From NCBI RefSeq assembly GCF_019669985.1, contig NZ_AP019782.1, forward strand, positions 2,288,001-2,352,000: 64,000 bases of DNA, given 5' to 3'. The stretch is from Methylogaea oryzae. GTDB taxonomy: Bacteria > Pseudomonadota > Gammaproteobacteria > Methylococcales > Methylococcaceae. The notes under the pieces were generated by a model. It was given only the letters and a program-made list of their open reading frames with translations, had not been told where the DNA came from and did not search any database. The translations under genes and the position numbers were made by a program. Each line of letters begins with the position of its first letter. Positions within the stretch are counted from its first letter, which is position 1. This document shows, piece by piece, positions 49,162 through 57,793 of the stretch.

Positions 49162-49178
49162 GGTGCGCACGGCGCACC
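49162..49178. repeat. GGTGCGC-GCGCACC hairpin, third copy
   Basis: 7-bp arms 49162-49168 and 49172-49178 with a 3-base loop; the same unit as the pair between cysT and cysW. Confidence 0.7.
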
Positions 49179-49274
49179 TCGCACCTCCCTCGCCCTTGGG
49201 TGAGGGAACCGGCAACCGGGGGCCGCAGAGCGCCCCCGGACCAAGATTTTCGGCATTCCCCAGGAGGGCGTTCC

Positions 49275-50381
49275 ATGAAGATCGGCGTACCGAAAGAAAT
49301 CAAGGACCAGGAAGGCCGCGTCGCCATGACGCCGGCCGGCGCCCGCCGCTTCGCGGAAGCGGGACACACGGTTTGCATCGAAAGCGGCGCCGGATCGGGC
49401 TCGGGCTTTGCCGACCAGGAATACCTGGACGCCGGAGCACGGCTGGGCGACGCCGCCGCGGCCTGGGACAACGAATTGGTGCTCAAGGTCAAGGAACCGC
49501 TGGAAAGCGAATACGGCTACCTCCAGGGGCAAATGCTGTTCACCTACCTGCACCTGGCCGGCGTCACCCGCACCCTCACCGAAGTCCTGTTGCGGCAGGG
49601 CACCACCGCCATCGCCTACGAAACCTTGGAAGACAGCGCCGGCCGCCTGCTGTTGCTGGCGCCCATGAGCGCCATCGCCGGCAATATGGCGGCGTCGATC
49701 GGCGCGTATTATTTGGCGCGCACCCAGGGCGGCAAGGGCGTGCAGCTGGGTGAGGTGCTGGGCGTACGGCACGGCCGGGTGCTGATCGTCGGCGACGGCA
49801 CCGTCGCCCAGCACGCCGCCCAGAGCGCCTACGGCCTGGGCGCCCAGGTGGCGGTGGCGGGCCTGGACCCCGCCAAAGGGGAAACGCTGCGCGGCAAGAC
49901 CGGCAAGGATCTGGAATTTTTCCTCTCCACCCCGGAAGCCGTCGCCGCGCACGTCAAAGAGGCCGACCTGGTCATCGGCGCGGTCCTGCGCCACGGCGCC
50001 AGGGCGGATTTCGTGGTGACCGAGGCCATGGTCAAAACCCTGGCTCCCGGCTCGGTGGTGGTGGACGTCAGCATCGACCAAGGCGGCTGCATCGCCACCT
50101 CGCGCCCCACCTCCCACTCCCACCCCACCTACCAACTCCACGGCGTCACCCACTACTGCGTCACCAACATGCCGGGCGCCTACCCCAGGACCTCCACCCT
50201 GGCCCTCACCGAGGCGGTGCTGCCCTACGCCCTGCGCCTGGCCAGCCGCGGCTTGCAGGCGATGAAAGGCGACGAGGGGTTCGGCAAGGCGCTGAACGCC
50301 TGCCAGGGTTGGATCACCTACAAGCCGGTGGCCGAAGCGCTGGGACTGATGGAGCGCTATCGGGCTTATTCGGACCTTTAG
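49275..50381 (+). CDS. ald: Alanine dehydrogenase
   Basis: 368 residues. It interconverts alanine and pyruvate plus ammonia with NAD. It starts MKIGVPKEIKDQEGRVAMTP; VLKVKEPLESEYGYL holds the substrate lysine, TYLHLAGVTRTL the histidine region, and VLIVGDGTVAQHAAQSAYGLGA the nucleotide-binding loop, slightly variant from the usual G-x-G-x-x-G. VDVSIDQGGCIATSRPTSHSHP is the C-terminal hallmark. AGGAGGG ribosome site. It lies after the encapsulated cysteine desulfurase region, whose product is alanine. Confidence 0.94.
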   Translation: MKIGVPKEIKDQEGRVAMTPAGARRFAEAGHTVCIESGAGSGSGFADQEYLDAGARLGDAAAAWDNELVLKVKEPLESEYGYLQGQMLFTYLHLAGVTRTLTEVLLRQGTTAIAYETLEDSAGRLLLLAPMSAIAGNMAASIGAYYLARTQGGKGVQLGEVLGVRHGRVLIVGDGTVAQHAAQSAYGLGAQVAVAGLDPAKGETLRGKTGKDLEFFLSTPEAVAAHVKEADLVIGAVLRHGARADFVVTEAMVKTLAPGSVVVDVSIDQGGCIATSRPTSHSHPTYQLHGVTHYCVTNMPGAYPRTSTLALTEAVLPYALRLASRGLQAMKGDEGFGKALNACQGWITYKPVAEALGLMERYRAYSDL

Positions 50382-50406
50382 GACCGATGGAAACGGCGGC
50401 GACGGC

Positions 50407-50799
50407 GTGACGCTTTACAAACCGGCCATCTCCGGCGCCGTTCTGTGTTGTTCCCTCGCCATGGCGGCGGCCGTTGAAGCGGAATCGGTCGCGCCGTTTT
50501 CCGAGTGCATGGACAAAGCCGCCGGCATCACCAGCGCCATGCTCGACTGCATCGGCGCAGAAACAAAGCTGCAGGACGCCCGCCTCAACAAAGCCTACCA
50601 GGCGCTCATGGCGACGCTGCCGCCCGCGCGCAAGCAGCAGTTGCAGGAAGCGCAACGGGCCTGGCTCCAATACCGCGACGCCAACTGCGGCTTCTACGCC
50701 GATCCGGCCGGAGGAGCCATCGCGACGGTGAACGCCAGCGACTGCTTCCTATCGGCCACCGCCGGCCGCGCCAAAGAGCTGGAACGCCTCAAGGACTGA
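50407..50799 (+). CDS. LprI-like secreted protein (DUF1311)
   Basis: 130 residues from GTG. A signal peptide (ISGAVLCCSLAMAAAVEA) precedes the DUF1311/LprI domain: CMDKAAGITSAMLDCIGAETKLQDARLNKAYQALMATLP and RAWLQYRDANCGFYADPAGG. Four mature cysteines probably make two disulfides. Some members inhibit lysozyme; most are uncharacterised. It starts 25 bases after ald. Confidence 0.88.
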   Translation: MTLYKPAISGAVLCCSLAMAAAVEAESVAPFSECMDKAAGITSAMLDCIGAETKLQDARLNKAYQALMATLPPARKQQLQEAQRAWLQYRDANCGFYADPAGGAIATVNASDCFLSATAGRAKELERLKD

Positions 50800-51099
50800 G
50801 CGTGCCGGCGGCCCCATGCGGCTCAAGCCCTGCCACAGCCGCGCATCTGTTGCCCTGCGGACAGCACCTCAGCAAACGCTGCTGCGCGGCCCACAACCGG
50901 GCGCCGCCGCAACAGGAGTAGCCCGCGATAGCCGCCGGCCGCCGGATATTGGCACGCCACCTGCTTGAATAATTTCGCCGGAGACGGCGTGTCGCGGCCG
51001 TAAAGGAAAGGCCTTGGCGAGAGCCGCCGATGGCAACGCCGCGATCGTTAACGCCAACGCGTGCGGCCGGCGCTAATCCACTGGAAAAGGAACCAACCG
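50800..51099. other. Intergenic, nothing recognised
   Basis: 300 bp of GC-rich sequence between the LprI-like gene and the XRE regulator. No promoter, hairpin with T run, repeat or supported open frame was seen. Confidence 0.4.
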
Positions 51100-51504
51100 A
51101 TGACTACACGAAGCTTGCGCCAAATGGCGGCCCGGTCCGAACCGGCCGTCCCTTTGACCGGACAGTCCGCGCCGGCCCTGAACGCCGACCGACCGGCCTG
51201 CAACGAGACGCTCGCCGCCACCATCGGCCGCAACGTGCGCCGCTTGCGCGAGGAAAACGACTTGTCCCTGGAGCGGTTGGCGCGGCTGGCCGAGGTTGAG
51301 CCTGCGGCGCTCCGGCACATCGAGACGGCGAGCCGCGAACCCGCCATCGGCGAACTGTGGAAAATCGCGCGCATTTTTCAGGTGTCCTGCGTCAGCCTGC
51401 TGAGCGAAGGCGAAGCCGGCCCGGCCGTCGCGCAGCGCGGGCCCGGCAGTGCCGCCGAAGGCCGCCAAGGAAGCGGAGCGATCGTGCCGTTTCCGTTGCG
51501 CTAG
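51100..51504 (+). CDS. XRE-family helix-turn-helix regulator
   Basis: 134 residues. A variable ~40-residue N-terminus precedes a Cro/C1-type DNA-binding domain: NVRRLREENDLSLERLARLAEVEPAALRHIETASREPAIGELWKIARIF. There is no effector domain, only a ~35-residue glycine/alanine-rich tail. Targets are unknown. AAGGAA ribosome site 7 bases before the ATG. An in-frame start 13 codons upstream lacks one. Confidence 0.88.
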   Translation: MTTRSLRQMAARSEPAVPLTGQSAPALNADRPACNETLAATIGRNVRRLREENDLSLERLARLAEVEPAALRHIETASREPAIGELWKIARIFQVSCVSLLSEGEAGPAVAQRGPGSAAEGRQGSGAIVPFPLR

Positions 51505-51566
51505 GCGTTGGCGGAACCGTTCAAACGCGGCGGCCGCCGACAGATGCGCGGCCGCCTTTCGAAGCG

Positions 51567-52301
51567 CTAGGCGCCTGGATCCGAGAAGCGGAATTCCGCG
51601 CCGATTTGCAGTCCCAAAACCTCCGCCGCCCTGCCACGATTGACGGCGATTTCCACCAAGCCGCAGGAATTGCGGTACCAGAACGCCTCGCCCTCCGCCA
51701 CCCGGCAGAAGGTATCCGCTTGGGGAATGCGGCGGCCCGCCGCCAGCAAGCTCTTCCCGTCCGACTCCGGCCCGTGGCGCCACCCGGTGATGGCGTTGCC
51801 GTAATGGTCGATATAAACCACAGCGGCGAGGTCCGTCGGCCAGCGCGACAGGTCCGGCCCGCCATATTCCGTCAAATCCACGTCGGCCGTCCCCTTGGCA
51901 AGGCGAGCCGCGACCGGGGCAAACAGGTCGCGACCATGGAAGCTGGCGGACAGCCGCGCCGGCCGCCAGTCGATGCGCCACCAGCGCACCTGCTCGGCCT
52001 GCACCGCCACCGTGTTGAGCAAGCCGTTGTCCGGCCCGACGAACCAGCGCCCGTCCGCTTGCAACACCACGGGCAGCCTGTCTCCGCCGACGCCGGGGTC
52101 CACCACGCCAAGGAAAACGCCGCGCGGCGGCAATTGCCGACTCAAGGCCGCCAGCAGGTAGGACGCGTGGAGCGGATCGGCGACGGGGGCGTCGCTGAGC
52201 AAGTTGATGACGTCCGCGCCGGGCGCCTCCAGGCGCAGCGCCGCCTCCAGCTGGCCCAGGTAAGGGCCTTGGCAGCCGTAGTCGGTGAACAGGAAAATCA
52301 C
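51567..52301 (-). CDS. SAM hydroxide adenosyltransferase (DUF62)
   Basis: 244 residues. It belongs to the SAM-dependent chlorinase/fluorinase fold; bacterial members hydrolyse S-adenosylmethionine to adenosine and methionine using a water-activating Asp-Arg-His set. MIFLFTDYGCQGPYLGQLEA, GVVDPGVGGDR, VGPDNGLL, FHGRDLFAPVAARLA and VVYIDHYGNAITGW are the motifs. There is no evidence for halogen use. It follows pcm by 17 bases and probably belongs to the surE-pcm operon. Confidence 0.9.
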   Translation of the reverse strand: MIFLFTDYGCQGPYLGQLEAALRLEAPGADVINLLSDAPVADPLHASYLLAALSRQLPPRGVFLGVVDPGVGGDRLPVVLQADGRWFVGPDNGLLNTVAVQAEQVRWWRIDWRPARLSASFHGRDLFAPVAARLAKGTADVDLTEYGGPDLSRWPTDLAAVVYIDHYGNAITGWRHGPESDGKSLLAAGRRIPQADTFCRVAEGEAFWYRNSCGLVEIAVNRGRAAEVLGLQIGAEFRFSDPGA

Positions 52302-52318
52302 GGCGGCCGGCGCGGGGC

Positions 52319-52978
52319 CTAACCCACGCCCGGCAGCAGCGGAACGAAGGTGGCCGGCTCGATGATTTCGGCGGTGAAGTTATTGTCGGTGCGCACGATG
52401 CGCTGCAGGTACTGCTGGCGGCCGACGCCCACCGGCACGATCATGACGCCGCCGGGCGCCAGTTGCGCCAGCAGCGCTTCCGGCACTTCCGTCGGCGCGG
52501 CGGTCACCAGGATGCCGTCGTAGGGGGCGAATTCCGGCCAGCCCCAGCCGCCGTCGCTGTGCTTGAAGCGGATGTTGCGGAATTTGAGGCTCCACAGCAA
52601 ATCCTTGGCGCGCTGCTGCAAGGGCAGGATGCGCTCCACCGTGTAGACCTTTTTCACCAAGCTGGCCAGCACGGCGGTCTGGTAGCCGCAGCCGGTGCCG
52701 ACTTCCAGCACGTTGGCCGGCCGGCGGTTTTCCAGCAACAGCTCGGTCATGCGCGCCACGGTGTAGGGCTGCGAAATGGTCTGGCCCTGGCCGATGGGCA
52801 GCGCCGTGTCTTCGTATGCGCGCTCGGCGAAACCGGTCTCCACGAACAGGTGGCGGGGAGTATGCAGTATCACCTCCAACACCGCCTCGTTGGCGACCCC
52901 CTGCTCGCGCAAACGCTCCAACAGGCGCAAGCGGGTGCGCCGCGAGGTCATGCCGATGCCTTCCAGGCTTTGCGTCAT
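52319..52978 (-). CDS. pcm: Protein-L-isoaspartate O-methyltransferase
   Basis: 219 residues. It methylates isoaspartyl residues in damaged proteins, starting their repair, using S-adenosylmethionine. [38 protein letters not shown] is the Pcm signature and [18 protein letters not shown] is methyltransferase motif I. The ATG at 52978 overlaps the surE stop by 4 bases. A longer frame to 53137 is inside surE and is not used. Confidence 0.95.
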   Translation of the reverse strand: MTQSLEGIGMTSRRTRLRLLERLREQGVANEAVLEVILHTPRHLFVETGFAERAYEDTALPIGQGQTISQPYTVARMTELLLENRRPANVLEVGTGCGYQTAVLASLVKKVYTVERILPLQQRAKDLLWSLKFRNIRFKHSDGGWGWPEFAPYDGILVTAAPTEVPEALLAQLAPGGVMIVPVGVGRQQYLQRIVRTDNNFTAEIIEPATFVPLLPGVG

Positions 52979-53739
52979 TGCGTCATGTTTCCTTGCAGCC
53001 ATTGCCCCAAGGATTGCAAACCTTCGTGGCGGGTAAGATCGATTTGCAAGGGCGTCACCGATACGTAGTTGTTGCGCACCGCGTAAAAATCGGTGCCGGG
53101 GCCGGCGTCCGCCTCGGGACCGGCGGGTCCGACCCAATAAATATTGTTGCCGCGCGGGTCATGCGATTTGATGACCGGCTCCGCCTTATGGCGCTGGCCC
53201 AAGCGGGTGGCTTGATAACCGCGCACATCGGCCAGAGGAACGTCCGGGACGTTGACGTTGAGAATCAGGTCGCCCGTCAAGGGCTGCCGCTGGATGCGCG
53301 TGAGCAGCTGCAAAGCCACCGCCGCGGCCGTGTCGAAATGGTGCTTGCCGTCCTGCGTCACCGTGGCGAGGGATATGGCGATGGCGGGATACCCCAGGAA
53401 GCGCCCTTCGGTGGCCGCCGCCACCGTGCCGGAATACAGCACGTCGTCGCCCATATTGGCGCCGTGGTTGATGCCGGCGAACACCATGTCCGGCTCCTGA
53501 TCCAGCAAGCCGGTGATGGCCAGATGCACGCAATCGGTCGGCGTCCCGTCCACCTTGATGAAGCCATTGGACGCCCGCGAGGCGCGCAGCGGGCGATCCA
53601 GCGTCAAGGAATTGCTGGCGCCGCTGCGGTTGCGCTCGGGCGCCACGACGGTCACCTGGGCCGCTTGGCGCAAAGCGGCCGCCAGGCTGCTGAGGCCGTC
53701 TGCGGCATAACCGTCGTCGTTGCTAAGTAAAATGTGCAT
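52975..53739 (-). CDS. surE: 5'/3'-nucleotidase SurE
   Basis: 254 residues. It dephosphorylates nucleoside monophosphates and short polyphosphates. [16 protein letters not shown] carries the paired metal-binding aspartates; [29 protein letters not shown] and [24 protein letters not shown] are family motifs. It is first in the surE-pcm pair, the standard proteobacterial order, but the usual nlpD and rpoS do not follow. Confidence 0.96.
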   Translation of the reverse strand: MHILLSNDDGYAADGLSSLAAALRQAAQVTVVAPERNRSGASNSLTLDRPLRASRASNGFIKVDGTPTDCVHLAITGLLDQEPDMVFAGINHGANMGDDVLYSGTVAAATEGRFLGYPAIAISLATVTQDGKHHFDTAAAVALQLLTRIQRQPLTGDLILNVNVPDVPLADVRGYQATRLGQRHKAEPVIKSHDPRGNNIYWVGPAGPEADAGPGTDFYAVRNNYVSVTPLQIDLTRHEGLQSLGQWLQGNMTQ

Positions 53740-53899
53740 GAATGCGGGGCAGTACGCGCTGAACGTTGCCGGATTTTACACGATACGCCCGGCGAATATC
53801 AGGCCAAAAGCATCCAAACCCTTAATCGAACAAGACCTTACGAACGGATGCCGCCGTCAACTCTGCTAAAATCGCGCCATTCCACCGCCGGATTCAGCC

Positions 53900-54817
53900 A
53901 TGCACGCCCTGTCCCTACGCAAACTCGTCAAAACTTACAAAAACGGCCTGACCGCCGTGAAAGGCATCGACCTGGACGTGGAGGAAGGGGATTTCTTCGC
54001 CCTGCTCGGCCCCAACGGCGCCGGCAAAAGCACCACCATCGGCATCGTCACCTCGCTGGTCAATAAAACCTCCGGCACGGTGAGCGTGTTCGGCCACGAC
54101 CTGGACCGCGAGCGGGACGCGGCGAAAAGCTGCATCGGCCTGGTGCCCCAGGAAGTCAACTTCAGCCAGTTCGAGAAACCGTTCGACATCGTCGTCAACC
54201 AGGCGGGTTATTACGGCATCCCGCGCCGCGTGGCGACGGAGCGGGCCGAGCGCTATCTGCAGCAGCTGAGCCTGTGGGACAAGCGCGACATTCCCTCGCG
54301 ACAGCTGTCCGGCGGCATGAAGCGGCGCTTGATGATCGCCCGCGCCCTGGTGCACCAGCCCAAGCTGCTGATCCTGGACGAACCCACCGCCGGGGTGGAC
54401 ATCGAAATCCGCCGATCCATGTGGGAGTTCCTGCGCCAGATCAATCGCGAAGGCACCACCATCATCCTCACGACCCACTACCTGGAAGAGGCGGAAAGCC
54501 TGTGCCGCAATATCGCCATCATCGACGGGGGCGAGATCATCGAACACAGCCCCATGGCCGCCTTGCTCGCCAAGCTGGATACGGAAAGCTTCATACTGGA
54601 CTTGTCCGAGCCCTGCGCCGAAACGCCGGCGGTGGCGGGTTATCGCCTCGAATTGCTGGACGCGCAAACCCTCGCCGCCGATGTGCCCAAGGCCATGGGG
54701 CTGAACGGCCTGTTCCAAGGGCTGGGGGCGCAAGGCGTCGGGGTGACGAGCATGCGCAACAAGGCCAATCGGCTGGAGCAGCTGTTTTTGGATTTGGTGG
54801 ACGGGGAAAAACGCTAG
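53900..54817 (+). CDS. ABC-2-type transporter ATPase (YadG-like), no adjacent permease
   Basis: 305 residues. Walker A GPNGAGKST, Q-loop LVPQEVNFSQFEKPFDI, signature LSGGMKRRLMIARALVHQP and Walker B LLILDEPTAGVDIEIRR are intact, with a ~90-residue C-terminal tail. It resembles YadG, whose permease YadH is normally the next gene; here a convergent DUF488 gene begins one base later. A permease may lie elsewhere, or the gene may be an operon remnant. Confidence 0.88.
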   Translation: MHALSLRKLVKTYKNGLTAVKGIDLDVEEGDFFALLGPNGAGKSTTIGIVTSLVNKTSGTVSVFGHDLDRERDAAKSCIGLVPQEVNFSQFEKPFDIVVNQAGYYGIPRRVATERAERYLQQLSLWDKRDIPSRQLSGGMKRRLMIARALVHQPKLLILDEPTAGVDIEIRRSMWEFLRQINREGTTIILTTHYLEEAESLCRNIAIIDGGEIIEHSPMAALLAKLDTESFILDLSEPCAETPAVAGYRLELLDAQTLAADVPKAMGLNGLFQGLGAQGVGVTSMRNKANRLEQLFLDLVDGEKR

Positions 54818-54818
54818 G

Positions 54819-55217
54819 CTAAGGCGCCGGCGGCTCCAGCCTAGCGCCCTGCTCGGCCAGCAGCTCGCGCAGCACCGAGCGATGGCAACGCGCCTCGTCC
54901 TCGCAATAACAGCCGACGGAAAAATGGGTTTGATGGGACAGCGCGGCGAGCAGCGCGATGGCGTGGCGATTTTCCGGCGTCGCCATTTCGGACCGATACT
55001 GCTTGAAGAACGCGGCCCACTGGGCCGGCGTCTTGGCGTCCCGCGCCAATTTTATGGTCGCGGCGGCGGGAGCCAGATTGGGAAACCAAACGTCGTACCA
55101 GTTCTGCGCGGCGAACTCCGATTTCGGCACCCCGCGCGGCGGATGGCGCACGGTGCCGATGCGCATCCCCTCGCCCTCCGCCCGCTTGTCGCCAAGCCTA
55201 ACGACGCGCACGACCAT
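54819..55217 (-). CDS. DUF488 (YeaO-like) protein
   Basis: 132 residues. RIGTVRHPPRGVPKSEFAAQNWYDVWFPNLAPA and FSVGCYCEDEARCHRSVLRELLAEQGA are the DUF488 landmarks; the C-x-C/CHR cluster is the conserved site. No biochemical role is established. It ends one base from the convergent ABC ATPase gene and starts 10 bases after the coiled-coil gene. Confidence 0.82.
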   Translation of the reverse strand: MVVRVVRLGDKRAEGEGMRIGTVRHPPRGVPKSEFAAQNWYDVWFPNLAPAAATIKLARDAKTPAQWAAFFKQYRSEMATPENRHAIALLAALSHQTHFSVGCYCEDEARCHRSVLRELLAEQGARLEPPAP

Positions 55218-55227
55218 GGAACGCTCC

Positions 55228-56217
55228 TTAGCGGCTCAACTCCCGCCCGGTTTCCTGCAAATCGCGAATCTCCGCTTGCAGCATCAAACGCTGTTTTTCC
55301 ATAAACAACAATTCCAACTCGCGCTTGACGCACTCGTCCTTGTCCTCCAAGGTGCTCTGGCGCTGCTGCAACTCTTCCTGCTCCACGGCCAGCTTGAGCT
55401 TTTTCACTTCATGCTCGTAACGCAGCTGCTCTTTCTGGCGGCGCGCCTCGCTGTCCATGGTTTCCCGCAAGCGGGCCTCCTCCACCTCCAGCTTTTCCCG
55501 CAACTCCTCGGCCGCTTGCTGCTCCGCCCGCCGCTCCAGCTCGCGGTTGGCACGCGCCAGCTCCAGGAGCTTTTCCTGATGCTCCAACTGCAAGCGCCGG
55601 GCCTCTTCCTCGTGGTCCAGCCGTTGCCGCAGGCGGCGGGCGGCTTCGTCCTCCTGGCGACGCTGCAGCACCAGATAATGCTCGCGCAGGCGCAGTCCGG
55701 CCGGGGTCAGGTGATCCACCGAAGTGGCGCTGTCGAAACCGGCGTCGATGCGGCAGTGGCAGCGGCAACGCACGTGATGGACGGCCAAAGCCACCTGCAC
55801 CGCGTCTTCCAGCCGGCGCTCCCAAGGACCGCAGCCGTCCAGCATCCATTCGCCGCTTTCCAGCTCCCGCATCATCAGCTCCGCCTCGTCCACCAGCACC
55901 GGCTCGAACTGGGTGCGGATGAAACGGCTGACGTCCGCCAGGCATTCGGGATGGGCGCTGACATAAGCCAAGGTGGGCTGGAAACGCACCGTCAAATTCA
56001 CCTGGACCTGGCACACGCCGCCCAGCTCTCGCGCCAGAGGCGTCACCCGCCAATCTTCGATGGGCAGATCGTAAACCCGATGGAAGAAGCGCTGGCGGAA
56101 ATGCTGGGGACGCAAGAAGAGCTTGCGGTACGGACCGATCCGCGCCACCACCGCCTGGCTGCCGGCGACGAAACCGGCGTCCCAGGCCTCGTCCTGATGC
56201 AGGTCGAAGTCATCCAT
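55228..56217 (-). CDS. Unrecognised coiled-coil protein, partner of the membrane protein
   Basis: 329 residues, no family recognised. Residues 1-~170 look globular (PYRKLFLRPQHFRQRFFHRVYDLPIEDWRVTPLARELGGVCQVQVNLTVRF split here only for description) with a CRCHC cluster near 150. Residues ~175-325 form an almost continuous charged coiled coil (RRQEDEAARRLRQRLDHEEE). No signal peptide or membrane helix. It overlaps the upstream membrane-protein gene by 8 bases (ATGGATGA), so the two products probably act together. Confidence 0.75.
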   Translation of the reverse strand: MDDFDLHQDEAWDAGFVAGSQAVVARIGPYRKLFLRPQHFRQRFFHRVYDLPIEDWRVTPLARELGGVCQVQVNLTVRFQPTLAYVSAHPECLADVSRFIRTQFEPVLVDEAELMMRELESGEWMLDGCGPWERRLEDAVQVALAVHHVRCRCHCRIDAGFDSATSVDHLTPAGLRLREHYLVLQRRQEDEAARRLRQRLDHEEEARRLQLEHQEKLLELARANRELERRAEQQAAEELREKLEVEEARLRETMDSEARRQKEQLRYEHEVKKLKLAVEQEELQQRQSTLEDKDECVKRELELLFMEKQRLMLQAEIRDLQETGRELSR

Positions 56218-57469
56218 AGACTTTCTTCGCTACCAGTTGCCGTAGGCGCAGCTCGCCTTCCGCCGGGCTTTCGTCCGGCGGCTGCATGCGCATGCGCTCG
56301 GCCATGACGGGGTAAAGGTTGGGGGCGAACTCCACGCGGCGGTCGTTCACTTTGCGCAAATAACCGCGATTCAGCAGCATGGCGACGACAAACATGCGGT
56401 TCCAGTCGGAAAACCGCCGCGCCCGCTCCAGCTCGGTTTTTTCGATGAGGATTTCCAATTCGTCGTCGCGGTTGATGGTGAACTCGCTGAATTGGCGCAG
56501 CCCCGTGTAGGCCAGCTCCTTCTCCTCTTCGTTAAGCGGCCCCGGCGCCGAAAATTCCAATTTATAGGACAGCACCACCGTGAAGAAATCCACCATCAGC
56601 GCGCACGCCAAGGCGAACAGCGACACGTTGTGCCACATGGCGAAGGAAGGCTCCAACGGCCGATTCAGCTCGGTGAAGGACGGCAAGACCGGCGCCGGAA
56701 TGCCGGCCGCCACGTATTCCGCGGCCAGCGCCTCGAAACCGCCTTGCACTTTCTGGAAAGCATCCAGCATAGCGGCGTGCACCGAGGCTTCGCTGCCCGG
56801 CCCCACGGTGAAGCTGCTCATTTTGGCGCGCAGCACGGAAATGAGTTCGTCCAGTTCGCCGAAACGCTGGGCCAGTTTCTTGGCGTCGGCCTGGGATTGG
56901 AGATAAAGCTGGTTGTAGTGCTCCCACACCGGCCCCTTGCCCACGTTGTTCTTGTAGCCTTCCGGCATGCCCGACTGGGTGCCGAGGAAAGCCGAGGTGG
57001 AATTCTTGTAGGCCTCTTCCACGCGCGCCTGCTGCTGCGCCATGATTTCGGCCTTGCGCTTGGTGATGGCGTCCAGGTACTCGTTCACTGCCACGCGCAT
57101 GGCTTTGTGGCGATCGATGACCAGATCGTCTTTCTGGGAGATTTCGTAAAACTGGAAGTAGGAGAAGGACACCGATACGCACAGCGCCACCAACAGCGCG
57201 GCGCAGGTAGCCAGGTAACGCACCGCGTTGGCGCGGAAGTGCATGCCGGCCAGTTCCAGGGAACAGATCACCGTGATGGACTGTACCGCGACGGTCACGA
57301 TCAGCGCGATCCAATCGGTGATGAAATGGGCCATGCCGTAGTAAGTGGTGTAGCCCGAGGCCAAGCCCAGCGACAGCACGATGGGAATGGACAACACCCG
57401 CAACAGCCCCACGAATGTGCTCTGCGCGGCATTCAATATATGCCCGATACCGCCAACCGAAAACGCCAT
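56210..57469 (-). CDS. Unrecognised membrane protein with coiled-coil middle
   Basis: 419 residues, no family recognised. Hydrophobic helices at ~22-44, 50-72 and 84-106, a helical extramembrane region (~112-275) with MAQQQARVEEAYKN and AKKLAQRFGELDELISVL, a fourth helix at ~281-302, then a ~115-residue C-terminal cytoplasmic-type domain (SDWNRMFVVAMLLNRGYLRKVNDRR). AGGGG ribosome site before the ATG at 57469; an upstream extension of 105 codons lacks conservation cues. It is the first gene of a two-gene unit. Confidence 0.75.
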   Translation of the reverse strand: MAFSVGGIGHILNAAQSTFVGLLRVLSIPIVLSLGLASGYTTYYGMAHFITDWIALIVTVAVQSITVICSLELAGMHFRANAVRYLATCAALLVALCVSVSFSYFQFYEISQKDDLVIDRHKAMRVAVNEYLDAITKRKAEIMAQQQARVEEAYKNSTSAFLGTQSGMPEGYKNNVGKGPVWEHYNQLYLQSQADAKKLAQRFGELDELISVLRAKMSSFTVGPGSEASVHAAMLDAFQKVQGGFEALAAEYVAAGIPAPVLPSFTELNRPLEPSFAMWHNVSLFALACALMVDFFTVVLSYKLEFSAPGPLNEEEKELAYTGLRQFSEFTINRDDELEILIEKTELERARRFSDWNRMFVVAMLLNRGYLRKVNDRRVEFAPNLYPVMAERMRMQPPDESPAEGELRLRQLVAKKVYG

Positions 57470-57793
57470 GCCTACCCCCTTCACCTGTGCCGGCTTCTGC
57501 TTGCGCGTGATCGAAGCGCTTGTTCTCATGCCGGAATCCGCCGATTTATAGCACGAGTCGCCCGGGCGGCGAAAGCCCGGGCCGAAAGCCGAATCCGCTG
57601 GAGCGCGCGAACCGGGGGGAAAGCCGGCGATTATCGGCCGGACGCGCGGCGCGCATCGCCGCATCGAAGCCGATGGCGGCGCAAGCAGACCTTGCGCGAA
57701 GCCCCCGCCGGCGCCGTTTACTGGTATACTTGCCGCTCCAGGCGCCCCACGCCTCGCCCCGCACCATCCGCAACACTTCCCCAATCGTTCTTT
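57470..57793. promoter_or_regulatory. Divergent intergenic region with helicase promoter candidate
   Basis: 324 bp. An extended -10 element, TGGTATACT (57722-57730), lies 64 bases before the helicase ATG; no good -35 is seen, which an extended -10 can tolerate. No gene was found in the rest. Confidence 0.45.

Noticed and set aside
50505-50921. 138-codon frame over the LprI-like gene
   Set aside because: Out-of-frame shadow; the DUF1311 cysteines and signal peptide are in the other frame.
51567-52301. Fluorinase or chlorinase
   Set aside because: The fold family is shared, but the sequence fits the common SAM hydroxide adenosyltransferase and there is no halometabolite gene nearby.
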